A DNA stretch of 15,899 nt from Deltaproteobacteria bacterium UBA5754 (GCA_002419025.1 DIFG01000022.1:1-15899), one strand, 5' to 3'. Positions 7,598 through 15,336 are shown, counted from the stretch's first letter. The notes: a model not told the origin generated them from the letters alone. Made by a program: numbers and translations.

Positions 7598-8047
7598 TCA
7601 TCGATAAAAAAACTGGGGGGCGACCAGGCCCAGGCCCGCATCCCGAACGGCCACAAGGGCCTTTTCAAGGAGCTCTTCAGGAACCCGGAAGACGAGGACG
7701 GCCTTGTGGGAACCGCCTACAAAGGCGTAAGTGTAATCGATATTCACGTCCGCGTTCGAGAGGGCCCTAACGACCCCGCAAAAACTTCCGGGCGTGTCAT
7801 CCACCTCGACGGCGAAGACATCCTGAAGCCTGACCGTGAAACCTCCGGAGGAGAGGATGTTTCTCGCAAGTTCCGGGTTGTTCACCACGAGCCGGAGGAT
7901 CCCGAACTCGGCGGATTCCGCCATGGCCAGGGCGCGTATGTTGATATCCGCGTTCTTAAGTGCCTCTGTGACCTCGAGAAGCCTCCCTTTCCTGTTTTCG
8001 AGGAAGATCGAAAGCTGCTTGACGGCATACCTTTCCTTGATGCTCAT
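7598..8047 (-). CDS. Tandem ACT-domain regulatory protein
   Basis: The 149-residue protein consists of two ACT domains, about 8-70 (KQLSIFLENRKGRLLEVTEAL) and about 76-143 (VFAVEVDDTPGSFCGVVRAL). ACT domains bind amino acids or other small ligands; the Asp-Thr-Pro-Gly-Ser turn is the typical ligand-site loop. There is no catalytic domain. Stand-alone tandem ACT proteins often sit beside phenylacetate-CoA ligase genes, as here, and a regulatory role is inferred. The ATG overlaps the ligase stop (ATGA), and GGGAGGTGA precedes it by about 11 nt. The gap to pyrG is 55 bp, and the last codons lie in a hairpin plus T-tract resembling a terminator. Confidence 0.88.
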   Translation of the reverse strand: MSIKERYAVKQLSIFLENRKGRLLEVTEALKNADINIRALAMAESAEFGILRLVVNNPELARNILSSGGFTVRLQDVFAVEVDDTPGSFCGVVRALSNADVNIDYTYAFVGGSHKAVLVFRVPEELLEKALVAVRDAGLGLVAPQFFYR

Positions 8048-9348
8048 GACGCCGTCTTCACCTCCCGTTTGTCTACGATCCTCTGGGCCTTGCCCATGCT
8101 CCGCTCCAGGGTCTTGGGTTCCACGAGCTTGACCCGCACATTTATGTAAAGTTCATTCAACATCTCGCTCTCGAGCCTCTTCTTGAGGCCCTCGAGTGCC
8201 CCGATTCCGTCGTCGAAGGTCCTCTCGTCCACCTCCACCCAGACCTCGAGCCGGTCGAGCACACCCTTTTTCTCGAGAACGATCACATAGTTGGGGGTCA
8301 GTCCCTCCACCTTCGTGAGAACATGCTCGACTTGGGAGGGAAAGACGTTCACGCCGTTGACGATGAGCATGTCATCGCTTCTCCCCTTCACGGACTCCAT
8401 GGAGATCAGGGTCCGGCCGCAGGGGCACGGTTCGGGGTGGAGACAGGTGATGTCCCTTGTCCGGTAGCGGATGATGGGCAGGGCCTGTTTCGACACCGTC
8501 GTGAGGACCAGCTCGCCCTCCTCGCCGTATGGAAGGGGCTGACCCGTGGCCGGGTCGATCACCTCGGGGAGAAAATGGTCCTCATTGATATGGAGCCTAC
8601 CATGGGGACAGCTTGCCGCGACCCCGGGGCCGATGATCTCGGAAAGACCGTAGGTCTCATGGTACTCGATCCCCCACGCGTCCCGGACGGCGGCCCGAAG
8701 GCCCTCAGATGCGGGTTCAGCCCCGAAGAAACCCGCACGAATGCGAAAATCTTCCCGGATGGAATAGCCTTCCTCCCTGGCCACCTCCGAGAGGTGAAGG
8801 GCGAATGACGGCGTACAGCACAGGACCGTCGCGCCGAAGTCCTTCATGAGAAGGAGCTGCCTTTTCGTAAAACCCCCACCCGACGGAATGATCGCCGCGC
8901 CAACCGCCTCGGCCCCGTAGTGAAAACCGAGCCCCCCGGTGAAAAGACCGTATCCATAGGCATTATGGACAACATCGCCAGGGCCCACCCCGGCCATGCG
9001 AAAGGTTCTCGCCATGACCTCCTTCCAGACATCGAGATCATGCGCCGTGTACCCCACCACAGTGGGTTTGCCCGTCGTCCCCGAAGAGGAATGGATACGG
9101 ACGACCTGGCTGAGCGGGGCGGCAAAGAGGCCGAAGGGATAATGATCCCGCAGGTCCTGCTTGGTCGTGAACGGCAAACGGGCGAGATCCGATACGGAGA
9201 CGATGTCCGCGGGCGACACGCCGGCCTCGCGAAACCTTTCCCGGTAGAACGGGACGAGATGATGTACCCGGGACACCATGTCCCGGAGCCTTCGCGCCTG
9301 GAGGGCCTCCATGGCCTCCCGGGGCGCGCCTTCGATTGAGTTCCACAT
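8044..9348 (-). CDS. Phenylacetate-CoA ligase family protein
   Basis: The 434-residue protein belongs to the short adenylate-forming PaaK group. It has the phosphate-binding loop SSSGTTGKP (87-95), the motif ETYGLSE (231-237) and RYRTRDI followed by KGRSDDMLIVNGVNVFP (294-337). The C-terminal AMP-binding domain begins near 335. Cysteines 247, 302, 308 and 310 (SCPHG, CLHPEPCPCG) could bind structural zinc, as in this family. The expected chemistry is ATP-dependent CoA thioester formation from an aryl acid such as phenylacetate. No other phenylacetate pathway gene is nearby, so the substrate is open; indoleacetate or another aryl acid from amino acid fermentation is possible. The ATG is preceded by AAAGGATGG at a long spacing. 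Confidence 0.9.
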   Translation of the reverse strand: MWNSIEGAPREAMEALQARRLRDMVSRVHHLVPFYRERFREAGVSPADIVSVSDLARLPFTTKQDLRDHYPFGLFAAPLSQVVRIHSSSGTTGKPTVVGYTAHDLDVWKEVMARTFRMAGVGPGDVVHNAYGYGLFTGGLGFHYGAEAVGAAIIPSGGGFTKRQLLLMKDFGATVLCCTPSFALHLSEVAREEGYSIREDFRIRAGFFGAEPASEGLRAAVRDAWGIEYHETYGLSEIIGPGVAASCPHGRLHINEDHFLPEVIDPATGQPLPYGEEGELVLTTVSKQALPIIRYRTRDITCLHPEPCPCGRTLISMESVKGRSDDMLIVNGVNVFPSQVEHVLTKVEGLTPNYVIVLEKKGVLDRLEVWVEVDERTFDDGIGALEGLKKRLESEMLNELYINVRVKLVEPKTLERSMGKAQRIVDKREVKTAS

Positions 9349-9381
9349 GGCTTAGAGCCATCCTTTCCGAGGCTGCGCGTC

Positions 9382-9482
9382 ATTTCTCGATCCCTCGACA
9401 GCCCCATTCCTGAAAACTCTCAAACTCCATGGCTTTATTTCAGCCCGGATGGGATGTCAACCCCGTCTATTTCTCGATCCCT
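9382..9482. repeat. 14-bp direct repeat (9382-9395 and 9469-9482) flanking the cobO-ligase gap
   Basis: The sequence ATTTCTCGATCCCT occurs at 9382-9395 and again at 9469-9482, 87 bp apart. The second copy overlaps the cobO stop codon and its last codons. It may be the trace of a small local duplication that created the 118-bp spacer between the two genes. Confidence 0.45.
9432..9460 (-). promoter_or_regulatory. Candidate sigma-70 promoter for the ligase-ACT pair
   Basis: On the minus strand a perfect TTGACA (9455-9460) is followed after 17 nt by TAAAGC (9432-9437). The -10 matches the consensus at only about half its positions. It lies in the 118-bp gap between cobO and the ligase, where a promoter would be expected. 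The rest of the gap contains the 14-bp repeat and no visible gene. Confidence 0.3.
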
Positions 9483-10021
9483 TCCCTGGCCTGCACACCG
9501 GAACGGAAGTAGTGTTTCACCTCCTCCATGCATGTGACGAGATCCGCATATCGGAGGATCCCTTCAGGCATCCCCCGCCCCGTGAGGACGACCTCCACAT
9601 GCTGCGGCCTCTTTTGGAGAAATTCCACGACCCGCTCCACAGAAATGAGCCCCATTCGGAGGGCGCAATTCACCTCGTCGAGGACAACAAGATCGTATCT
9701 CCCGCTCATCATGGCCCGTTCCGTCTCCTCCAGCCCATGGACGGCCAGGGAGGCGTCTTCCGCGTCCGGCCGTCCCCGAACGAAACTGCCGCTCCCGAAC
9801 TGAAGCACCGTCACTCGATCTCCAAGACCTTCAAGGGCCTTGATCTCGCTGTATCTGCCTTTCTTAAGGAACTGGACGAAGAGGACCCGCCACCCCGCAC
9901 CCACCGCCCTCAGGACGAGTCCCAACGCCGCGGTTGTCTTTCCCTTGCCTTTTCCGGTATAGACGTGGACATATCCCTTTACGCGTTTTGCCGAGCCGTA
10001 TTCACTCATCACCGAACCCAT
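9467..10021 (-). CDS. cobO: Cob(I)yrinic acid a,c-diamide adenosyltransferase
   Basis: The 184-residue protein is a CobA/CobO/BtuR-type corrinoid adenosyltransferase. It has the P-loop GKGKGKTT (23-30), LVVLDEVN (111-118), the family motif LTGRGMPEGILRYADLVT (146-163) and the C-terminal KHYFRSGVQAREGIEK. It transfers the 5'-deoxyadenosyl group of ATP to Co(I) corrinoid in the synthesis or salvage of adenosylcobalamin. Length is normal. The start may be 10019-10021 or the in-frame ATG at 10007-10009; neither has a recognisable Shine-Dalgarno. Its upstream region is taken up by the palindromic element at 10032-10144, which may replace the normal leader. No other cobalamin genes are in the window. 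Confidence 0.95.
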   Translation of the reverse strand: MGSVMSEYGSAKRVKGYVHVYTGKGKGKTTAALGLVLRAVGAGWRVLFVQFLKKGRYSEIKALEGLGDRVTVLQFGSGSFVRGRPDAEDASLAVHGLEETERAMMSGRYDLVVLDEVNCALRMGLISVERVVEFLQKRPQHVEVVLTGRGMPEGILRYADLVTCMEEVKHYFRSGVQAREGIEK

Positions 10022-10031
10022 GACTGAATAA

Positions 10032-10144
10032 GCCGACGGCCGGGGTATTTGTTCCGTGCAGCAAATAGCCCCTGTCCATGGGGGCGGATTTGCCGACGGC
10101 GCCCGTCCATGGGCGCCTCACTCCATAATACCCCGGCCGTCGGC
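10032..10144. repeat. 113-bp cloverleaf-like palindromic element upstream of cobO
   Basis: The outer arms 10032-10049 and 10127-10144 (GCCGACGGCCGGGGTATT and its complement) are perfect over 18 bp. Inside are two hairpins. Hairpin A pairs 10061-10066 with 10088-10093 and 10068-10072 with 10081-10085. Hairpin B pairs 10098-10104 with 10111-10117 (GGCGCCC/GGGCGCC). Both inner loops carry GTCCAT on the plus strand, ATGGAC on the minus. An extra copy of GCCGACGGC (10092-10100) can pair with the right outer arm. The whole forms a three-way junction on either strand. It has no T-tract and no B12 box. It is a candidate REP/MITE-type repeat or a structured RNA leader for cobO. Confidence 0.7.
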
Positions 10145-10186
10145 CCACAGATTCAGGTTGAGATAACACATATCCCACAGCGGTCA

Positions 10187-13100
10187 TCATTTCCCCCCCG
10201 CCTCCTTGTCGGATGGGGACAAAGGGGAAAAGATGGAAAAGGGAAGCTTTACCGTCCGCTCGACAAAACCGAGGAGACCCGAGCCAACGGCACTTGGGGG
10301 AAGGATCGTCACGGATGGATCGGAGAGCGGACCTCGCACCCCCACAGGGATGCTGATGAAGGCGCCATCCTTGCCACCGAAAATTTTGCCGATGAGAGGG
10401 ATGTTCCGTAGTACTAAATCGACCGTCTTGAAGGGCGCGATGAGAATGGTCAGGTCCGAATCGAACTCCGCAAGATCCACCTTGCCTTCACCGAAGATGT
10501 TGAGACCCTTGCCGTTCACGAAGAGGTGCTCGATTTTAAAGACGTTGTCAGCGATCGCCCCTTCCATGTCGAACTTGTCATAGGCAAATCCCTCGGTAAA
10601 AAGATCGGGGAGCCCACCTGAAAAGATGTCGAGGACATTGACGACGCTGAAGACCTTTGCAAGGAGGGTGAGCCTGCGGATTCGTCCGTCCGAGGAGCTG
10701 ACCGCGACCGATCCCGAGTCCCACAAAGGATATCTCCCCGAAAGCTGAATGTCCGTGGTGAACTCCCCTTCGATGACATCCTGCCCGACACCAAGGCACG
10801 AAAGCGTGGTCTCAAGGCGGGGAATGGCCTTCTCAGGCCCAGGTACCGCTCGGACCGTGACATCCAGGTCCATTTCTCCACCTTCCCAATGAAGGGCTCC
10901 AGCCACATCCAATCCGCAAAGATCGGCATGTGTCACGTCGAAACGCGTCCTGCCGGTGGGCTCGATCACGAGCCCACCCTCGAGGAGATGAAAGACAAGG
11001 GGCCCCTTTCCCGATCGGACAAGTTCAAATACGTCAAGCGAAACCTGCGCACGCACTCTTATATTCCAGGCCCCCTCGTCATCGCCCTTCTCCATACCTC
11101 CTGTGCCATTTCCGTCCCGTCCGTCCGGTACCGGGGTCAATACGTCCCTGATCGTCCCAGAGGATATGCGCCCACCCTCCACAGCCAGATTGAACGAAAT
11201 ACCGTCGCCGGTCACGGATACCTCCCCGTTCCCCTCCACTGATTCGCCATCGTGGGCCAGAACGAGCCGATTGATCCGGACCGCATGGATCCCCTCTGCC
11301 ATAACGGCGAGATCCCTGACCAGCACGGGCTGCGCCAATCCCCACCTCCAGACAAGGTCTTGCGCGGCAAACTCCCCTGCGATCTTGCCTGACAAGGGAT
11401 GCGCAGGGTCATAGTCGGCGTGAAAGGTCCCGACAATTGACCCATGGAGCAGGTCGTTTCTCTGTAGAAGGCGATCGAGCGATTGTCCATGCACCTCACC
11501 GGAAAAACCCACGGAAAAGGACCTATCCGGAGGGCCGCGAAAGTCAAGGGAGAATTCCCCCACGTTTGCCCCGTCCCGGATCGAGATGGCCCGTATGAAG
11601 ACCGCGCCTTTGTGGACATCGAGGTCGATAAATGCCTCTGGCACCTGCGTTCCCCTGGGCGCCTCAGGAGAGATATTCCCCTTGACAGAGACCGGCCCCT
11701 CTCCCCATGAGACCTTGAGATCGTCCACCCTGCAGGGAACGGCGGGCAGATAGGGCTCTGGGATCCAGTCCTTCTCATCCACCCAGCGGGCGATTCCTTC
11801 GCGGGCGGTCCCGGCAAGAACGAGCTTTCCTCGCCATTGACGGAATCGGTCATGGGCGAGATCCCCTGAAACCTGGACGGGCTGGCCGTCCAGTTCACCG
11901 GTGATAGACCGGAGCGAGAAGGATCTCTGGGTAATCGTGCCTGAGCCTGACTTGACGCGGGCGGTTCCCGGAAGGAACGGAGAAACAAACGTGACGCCTG
12001 GACGGGCCATTGCGCTCACCCGGTACTCCCATTCATCCGGGGCCTCAGCCCCCCCCAGGAAGGATCCGTCCTCTACATCCACACGCCCCCCTGCCGTGGT
12101 CACGACCTTGGAGATGGCCCCGGCAATCCTTGGGAACGAGGCGAGCCATCCTCGAAGCGGGCCCACGTCCACAGACCCGGAAACGGACTTAATCTCGATG
12201 CGGATCCCATCCTTCCACGTGACCGATCCAGCCGACGCCTTAACCTCGTGAGGACCCAGGAGACCCGAAAGGCCCGCCCACGAAACCTGGTCGCGAGATA
12301 TGACCATCTCACCTCCCCGTGGGGAAACAGGCCACGGAAGACGCCCGTAGGAAACAGTACAGTCCGCCTCTTTAATCCTGATGCGTGCGGTCGGCCGTTC
12401 CCTGTCATCCCCAATGGAAAGGTGTATGAACATCTCGCCCGTCACCTCTCTGATGCGGGGAAGCTCTTCCCGGACGATACCCTGGCTGAAAATCCTCTCG
12501 ATAAGGGGCGGAACCTCCGAGACCTTTCCATGAAAATCCCCTTCGAGGCGAAAGGCCTTGTCCTTTTTCGTGAGTCTGAAGACGAGGTCCCCGTTTTCAC
12601 CTTCTATGCCCCCCAATCGCACCGAAAGTCCAGACCCTGTAAGGAGACCGTCCTCGATACGGATGGGGCCTGAAACCCGATCAAGCAGGAGATCCGGCCG
12701 TGGAACATGGATTTCGGCACCCTCAAGTAGGGCGGTGACCGTCATGGCATCGATCCTTCCGAACTCCGCAGACCTTCCGGTAAAATAGTATCGTGCCTCC
12801 CGGGCTACGCCTCCACGGACCACGTCGCATATCTCACGCACCCGCTTTTCCCATCCGAAAAGGATGAGGAGCTTTTCCCGGATGCCCCCGAGATCCGCGT
12901 CCGTGAAAGTGAGATCCACGTCCCAGAGGCCCGTTTCATCCTCCCCCGGCGTCCTGGAAAGGGTCCCTCTCATGGAAAGGCCGGGATCCGTGGCCTTAAA
13001 TTCCGAGATCTCGATGCCGAGCCTTGCCCCATCACGCTTCACCATGGCATTGAAATAACCGCAGGAAAAGGCGAGCTTTCTTCCCTCCGGACGAAGGGTG

Positions 13101-13858
13101 AGACAGGGGACATCCCCTGAGACACGGGCGGTGAAGAGATCAGTCCCCTTCCCTTCCATGTAAACATGTACGGAAAGCTCGGAATCCACGGGTACGTAAC
13201 CGTTTCCTGAAAGGTCCTTGGGGATGAGGAGATGGGGCCGAAGCCCCTCCCCCCGAAGCGTCGCTTTGTAGGAGCGGTCAAGGGGCCGGTAAATCCCCTT
13301 TACATCCGCATTCTTCACAAAAGGGGTACGGAATGAGCCCTCGAAAGAGATCTCGTCCTGTAAAAAAGAGACCTCTATGGAAACGCCCGTGCCGGCAAGG
13401 ACCCCCTTTCGGAAGCGCCCCTCCCATTCCGCCCCTTCATCCCATGCGACACTCCCGTCCCTGATGGCGATTCGGGTGATGGGAAGCCTTGTAAGCAATC
13501 TTCCCTCCTCAGCCTTTTCTGGCAGGCCTTTCACGCGGACGACCGGGGAATCGAGATCGAGGGCAACAAGGAAACGCAGGGAAAAGAGGGAACGCACATC
13601 CGGTCGGACCAGGATCCTAGGTGCCTCTGCCAAGAATTCCCGCGTATCGACCCTGACGGTCGAGACCCTGAGACCCGGCGCGGGGAGCCATCTCCACTCG
13701 GCCTTCCCGAACGTGACAGTCCCCCGGATTTCCCGGGAGACGGCATCAAGGACATCCGCCGTCATCCTCTCAAGGGGGAGAAAAAAGGGGGCGAGCAGGA
13801 TGACCGCTATGATCGCGGCAAGGACGGAAAAGGCGACGACGGCGGCCCGCTTACGCAT
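10187..13858 (-). CDS. Large AsmA-like / YhdP-type envelope protein
   Basis: The 1223-residue protein has one N-terminal membrane anchor (about 7-28, VVAFSVLAAIIAVILLAPFF). An AsmA-like N-terminal region follows, with VSREIRGTVTFGKAEWRWLPAPGLRVSTVRV. After a very long beta-rich middle comes an AsmA-like C-terminal region near 1075-1190 containing LLAKVFSVVNVLDIFSGGLP and GRGLNIFGEGKV-like text (seen as GKGLNIFGEGKVDLAEF). Such proteins are periplasm-spanning, repeating-beta-groove proteins. YhdP, TamB and AsmA relatives are implicated in moving phospholipids to the outer membrane and in LPS or outer-membrane assembly. The ATG overlaps the upstream kinase stop by 8 nt and has no clear Shine-Dalgarno, so coupling is likely. 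The exact subfamily is uncertain. Confidence 0.85.
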   Translation of the reverse strand: MRKRAAVVAFSVLAAIIAVILLAPFFLPLERMTADVLDAVSREIRGTVTFGKAEWRWLPAPGLRVSTVRVDTREFLAEAPRILVRPDVRSLFSLRFLVALDLDSPVVRVKGLPEKAEEGRLLTRLPITRIAIRDGSVAWDEGAEWEGRFRKGVLAGTGVSIEVSFLQDEISFEGSFRTPFVKNADVKGIYRPLDRSYKATLRGEGLRPHLLIPKDLSGNGYVPVDSELSVHVYMEGKGTDLFTARVSGDVPCLTLRPEGRKLAFSCGYFNAMVKRDGARLGIEISEFKATDPGLSMRGTLSRTPGEDETGLWDVDLTFTDADLGGIREKLLILFGWEKRVREICDVVRGGVAREARYYFTGRSAEFGRIDAMTVTALLEGAEIHVPRPDLLLDRVSGPIRIEDGLLTGSGLSVRLGGIEGENGDLVFRLTKKDKAFRLEGDFHGKVSEVPPLIERIFSQGIVREELPRIREVTGEMFIHLSIGDDRERPTARIRIKEADCTVSYGRLPWPVSPRGGEMVISRDQVSWAGLSGLLGPHEVKASAGSVTWKDGIRIEIKSVSGSVDVGPLRGWLASFPRIAGAISKVVTTAGGRVDVEDGSFLGGAEAPDEWEYRVSAMARPGVTFVSPFLPGTARVKSGSGTITQRSFSLRSITGELDGQPVQVSGDLAHDRFRQWRGKLVLAGTAREGIARWVDEKDWIPEPYLPAVPCRVDDLKVSWGEGPVSVKGNISPEAPRGTQVPEAFIDLDVHKGAVFIRAISIRDGANVGEFSLDFRGPPDRSFSVGFSGEVHGQSLDRLLQRNDLLHGSIVGTFHADYDPAHPLSGKIAGEFAAQDLVWRWGLAQPVLVRDLAVMAEGIHAVRINRLVLAHDGESVEGNGEVSVTGDGISFNLAVEGGRISSGTIRDVLTPVPDGRDGNGTGGMEKGDDEGAWNIRVRAQVSLDVFELVRSGKGPLVFHLLEGGLVIEPTGRTRFDVTHADLCGLDVAGALHWEGGEMDLDVTVRAVPGPEKAIPRLETTLSCLGVGQDVIEGEFTTDIQLSGRYPLWDSGSVAVSSSDGRIRRLTLLAKVFSVVNVLDIFSGGLPDLFTEGFAYDKFDMEGAIADNVFKIEHLFVNGKGLNIFGEGKVDLAEFDSDLTILIAPFKTVDLVLRNIPLIGKIFGGKDGAFISIPVGVRGPLSDPSVTILPPSAVGSGLLGFVERTVKLPFSIFSPLSPSDKEAGGK

Positions 13859-14822
13859 AAAGTGGGAGTATCCGGTCGAGGAGCCGTCTCAGGGCCGTGA
13901 TCTTGTGGGCATGGGGCCCCATGCAGAGCGCATCAAGATTTGCGAGGGCAGCCGGGATATGTTCGCGGAACCGGGCCTTGCCCTTGACGAGGGCAAGGTG
14001 CGCATAGGCGCCAAGGGCCTGGAGCATCCGTAGTACGGCGAGCACATGAAGGCCTTTGCTGAAGCGAATCGGATCCAGCAGGACGCCGAGGCAGGTGAGC
14101 TCATCGAGATAAGAGGCGATGAGTGGTCCATGGCTCTGGCTGGGAAGGCCCACATAAGGATCGAAAAGGAGGGATGCGACGTCATAGCCCAGGGGGCCAA
14201 AGCGCCCACCCTGGAAATCCACGATGCCGATCCCGTCGCCATTTACGAGGATGTTCCTCGACTGGAAGTCCCGGTGGAGAAAAAAATCCTGCCCAGGGAG
14301 ATCGTCAACCAGGGCGGAAAAACCGCGAAGCTCGTCTTCGAGGCCGTCAAGGCCCGTTAGCCCCATGAGCCCCCGGGCAAAGGAGAAAAGGAAGTAACGT
14401 GCCTCGCGTTCGAAGGCAAAGGCCCCGTTGTAGCAAGGGGTGTCGAAACACCAGGAAGGATCAAAGCCCCGGGCGCCCATGACCTGCATGCGTGCGAGAT
14501 GCCGAAGCACGGCGCGGTAACGCGCCTCCACCGCGTCCCAGCGGCCCGAAGCCCTGTATTCAAGGACCTCCTCCTCGAGATGCCTTCCCTCGATGAAGGA
14601 GACATGGACCACGCCGCTCGCCTCGTCAAAGGCGAGTATCTCCGGAACGGGTATGCCCGCCCGGCGAAGATGGGTCCCTATGCGAACGTAGCTCAGGGCC
14701 TCGCGTTTCCCTGCCTCCCCAGGGGAAGGATGGACGGCGATGGCCTTCCTGACGCCGGATCCAGTCACCATGAAGACCCTGTCCGAACCGTCCGGCCTTA
14801 TCTGGATTGGGCTTCTTTCCAT
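13851..14822 (-). CDS. APH/AmgK-like phosphotransferase
   Basis: The 323-residue protein has a kinase-like fold. The catalytic loop HRDFQSRN (183-190) supplies Asp185 and Asn190, and VDFQ (201-204) supplies the metal-binding Asp202. FLHRDFQSRNILV with GIVDFQGGRFGPLGYDVASLL closely resembles the sugar kinase AmgK (N-acetylmuramate/N-acetylglucosamine 1-kinase of peptidoglycan recycling) as well as aminoglycoside phosphotransferases. An antibiotic resistance role is unlikely in this context. The partner MurU nucleotidyltransferase, usual for AmgK, is not seen in the window. Its stop overlaps the start of the AsmA-like gene, suggesting a two-gene envelope unit. The ATG start has only a weak GGATC upstream. 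The sugar substrate is inferred. Confidence 0.78.
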   Translation of the reverse strand: MERSPIQIRPDGSDRVFMVTGSGVRKAIAVHPSPGEAGKREALSYVRIGTHLRRAGIPVPEILAFDEASGVVHVSFIEGRHLEEEVLEYRASGRWDAVEARYRAVLRHLARMQVMGARGFDPSWCFDTPCYNGAFAFEREARYFLFSFARGLMGLTGLDGLEDELRGFSALVDDLPGQDFFLHRDFQSRNILVNGDGIGIVDFQGGRFGPLGYDVASLLFDPYVGLPSQSHGPLIASYLDELTCLGVLLDPIRFSKGLHVLAVLRMLQALGAYAHLALVKGKARFREHIPAALANLDALCMGPHAHKITALRRLLDRILPLYA

Positions 14823-15022
14823 GCGCTTTGATCCGCATCATACTACGCCAAGAAAAAGCCTTCCAGAAAAAAAAGGATGCCTATTCCAATCCCCATGCGT
14901 GTCGGCAGTCAGGTCGCTCTATGCCGTGTCGTCGATCTCGGCCTACGTGACCTCGCCGAAGAGGCCTAACTGAACGGCCTTCCTCCCACCCTTGCTCCCC
15001 CCTGCCTGCGGGGGATATGCGG
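14823..15022. other. Intergenic region between the kinase gene and the vapC remnant
   Basis: About 200 bp without a supported gene. On the minus strand a TATGAT (complement at 14837-14842) could be the -10 of the kinase/AsmA operon, but no good -35 stands 16-18 nt upstream. An A8 run (T8 on minus, 14867-14874) follows only a 4-bp stem. Two small hairpins lie at 14962-14980 (AGGCC/GGCCT) and near 14996-15013 (CCCCC/GGGGG), without T-tracts. A 30-codon plus-strand frame at 14877-14969 is not recognised. Confidence 0.5.
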
Positions 15023-15336
15023 TCATGGACTCGCGCCGATGAATGGGTTCAGGAGACCGATACCGCAACCTTCGAAGTCGCGGATGTTATGGGTCACCAC
15101 GGTGAGCGCGTGGACTTGGGCCGTGGCGGCAATGAACATATCGGCTTGTTCCCGGACGATGCCTCGCATGGTGAATTCGCCGCGCAATTCGCCAGCGCGA
15201 CGGGCAATGGCCTCGGTGATCGGAATTATTTCGTGACGTTGGAAATAACGCTCCATCTAAACGCGAAGCCGCACACTGGGCCGCCAGGCGAGGCCGAAGA
15301 AAAGTTCCTCCACGCTGATGACGGAAGAATGAGGTC
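15023..15336 (-). pseudogene. PIN-domain toxin (VapC-type) remnant
   Basis: The downstream piece, 77 residues from 15256, ends in ADMFIAATAQVHALTVVTHN and IRDFEGCGIGLLNPF. This matches the C-terminal half of VapC PIN ribonucleases and keeps two of the conserved Asp residues. Upstream in the same frame, before an amber codon at 15257-15259, lies HSSVISVEELFFGLAWRP, the expected middle part with the conserved Glu. The N-terminal portion with the first catalytic Asp and the antitoxin gene are missing, cut off by an IS3 end at 15337. VapC normally cleaves tRNA or rRNA and is held by VapB. This copy has a stop codon and an insertion, so it is presumably inactive. Confidence 0.82.

Noticed and set aside
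5959..7770. 603-codon open frame on the plus strand
   Set aside because: It is antisense to pyrG, whose protein is unambiguous, and the translation shows no domain. Long antisense frames are common in GC-rich coding DNA.
10022..10186. Cobalamin riboswitch upstream of cobO
   Set aside because: The position is right, but no B12-box sequence (GCCACTG) is present and the fold is a symmetric palindrome.
10002..10190. 62-codon minus-strand frame overlapping the AsmA-like stop and the cobO start
   Set aside because: It consists mostly of the palindromic element, which is open by composition; the peptide resembles nothing I know.
13851..14822. Aminoglycoside resistance gene
   Set aside because: The kinase motifs are shared by sugar kinases such as AmgK, and the coupling to an envelope gene argues for a housekeeping role.
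14835..14851. Sigma-54 promoter for the kinase gene
   Set aside because: TTGGC and TGC are present on the minus strand, but the GG-to-GC spacing is 11 instead of 10 and other positions do not match.
14867..14890. Intrinsic terminator on the minus strand at the T8 run
   Set aside because: The preceding stem is only 4 bp with a 10-nt loop, too weak to support.
14877..14969. Plus-strand 30-codon frame
   Set aside because: Its Shine-Dalgarno is too close to the ATG and the peptide is not recognisable.
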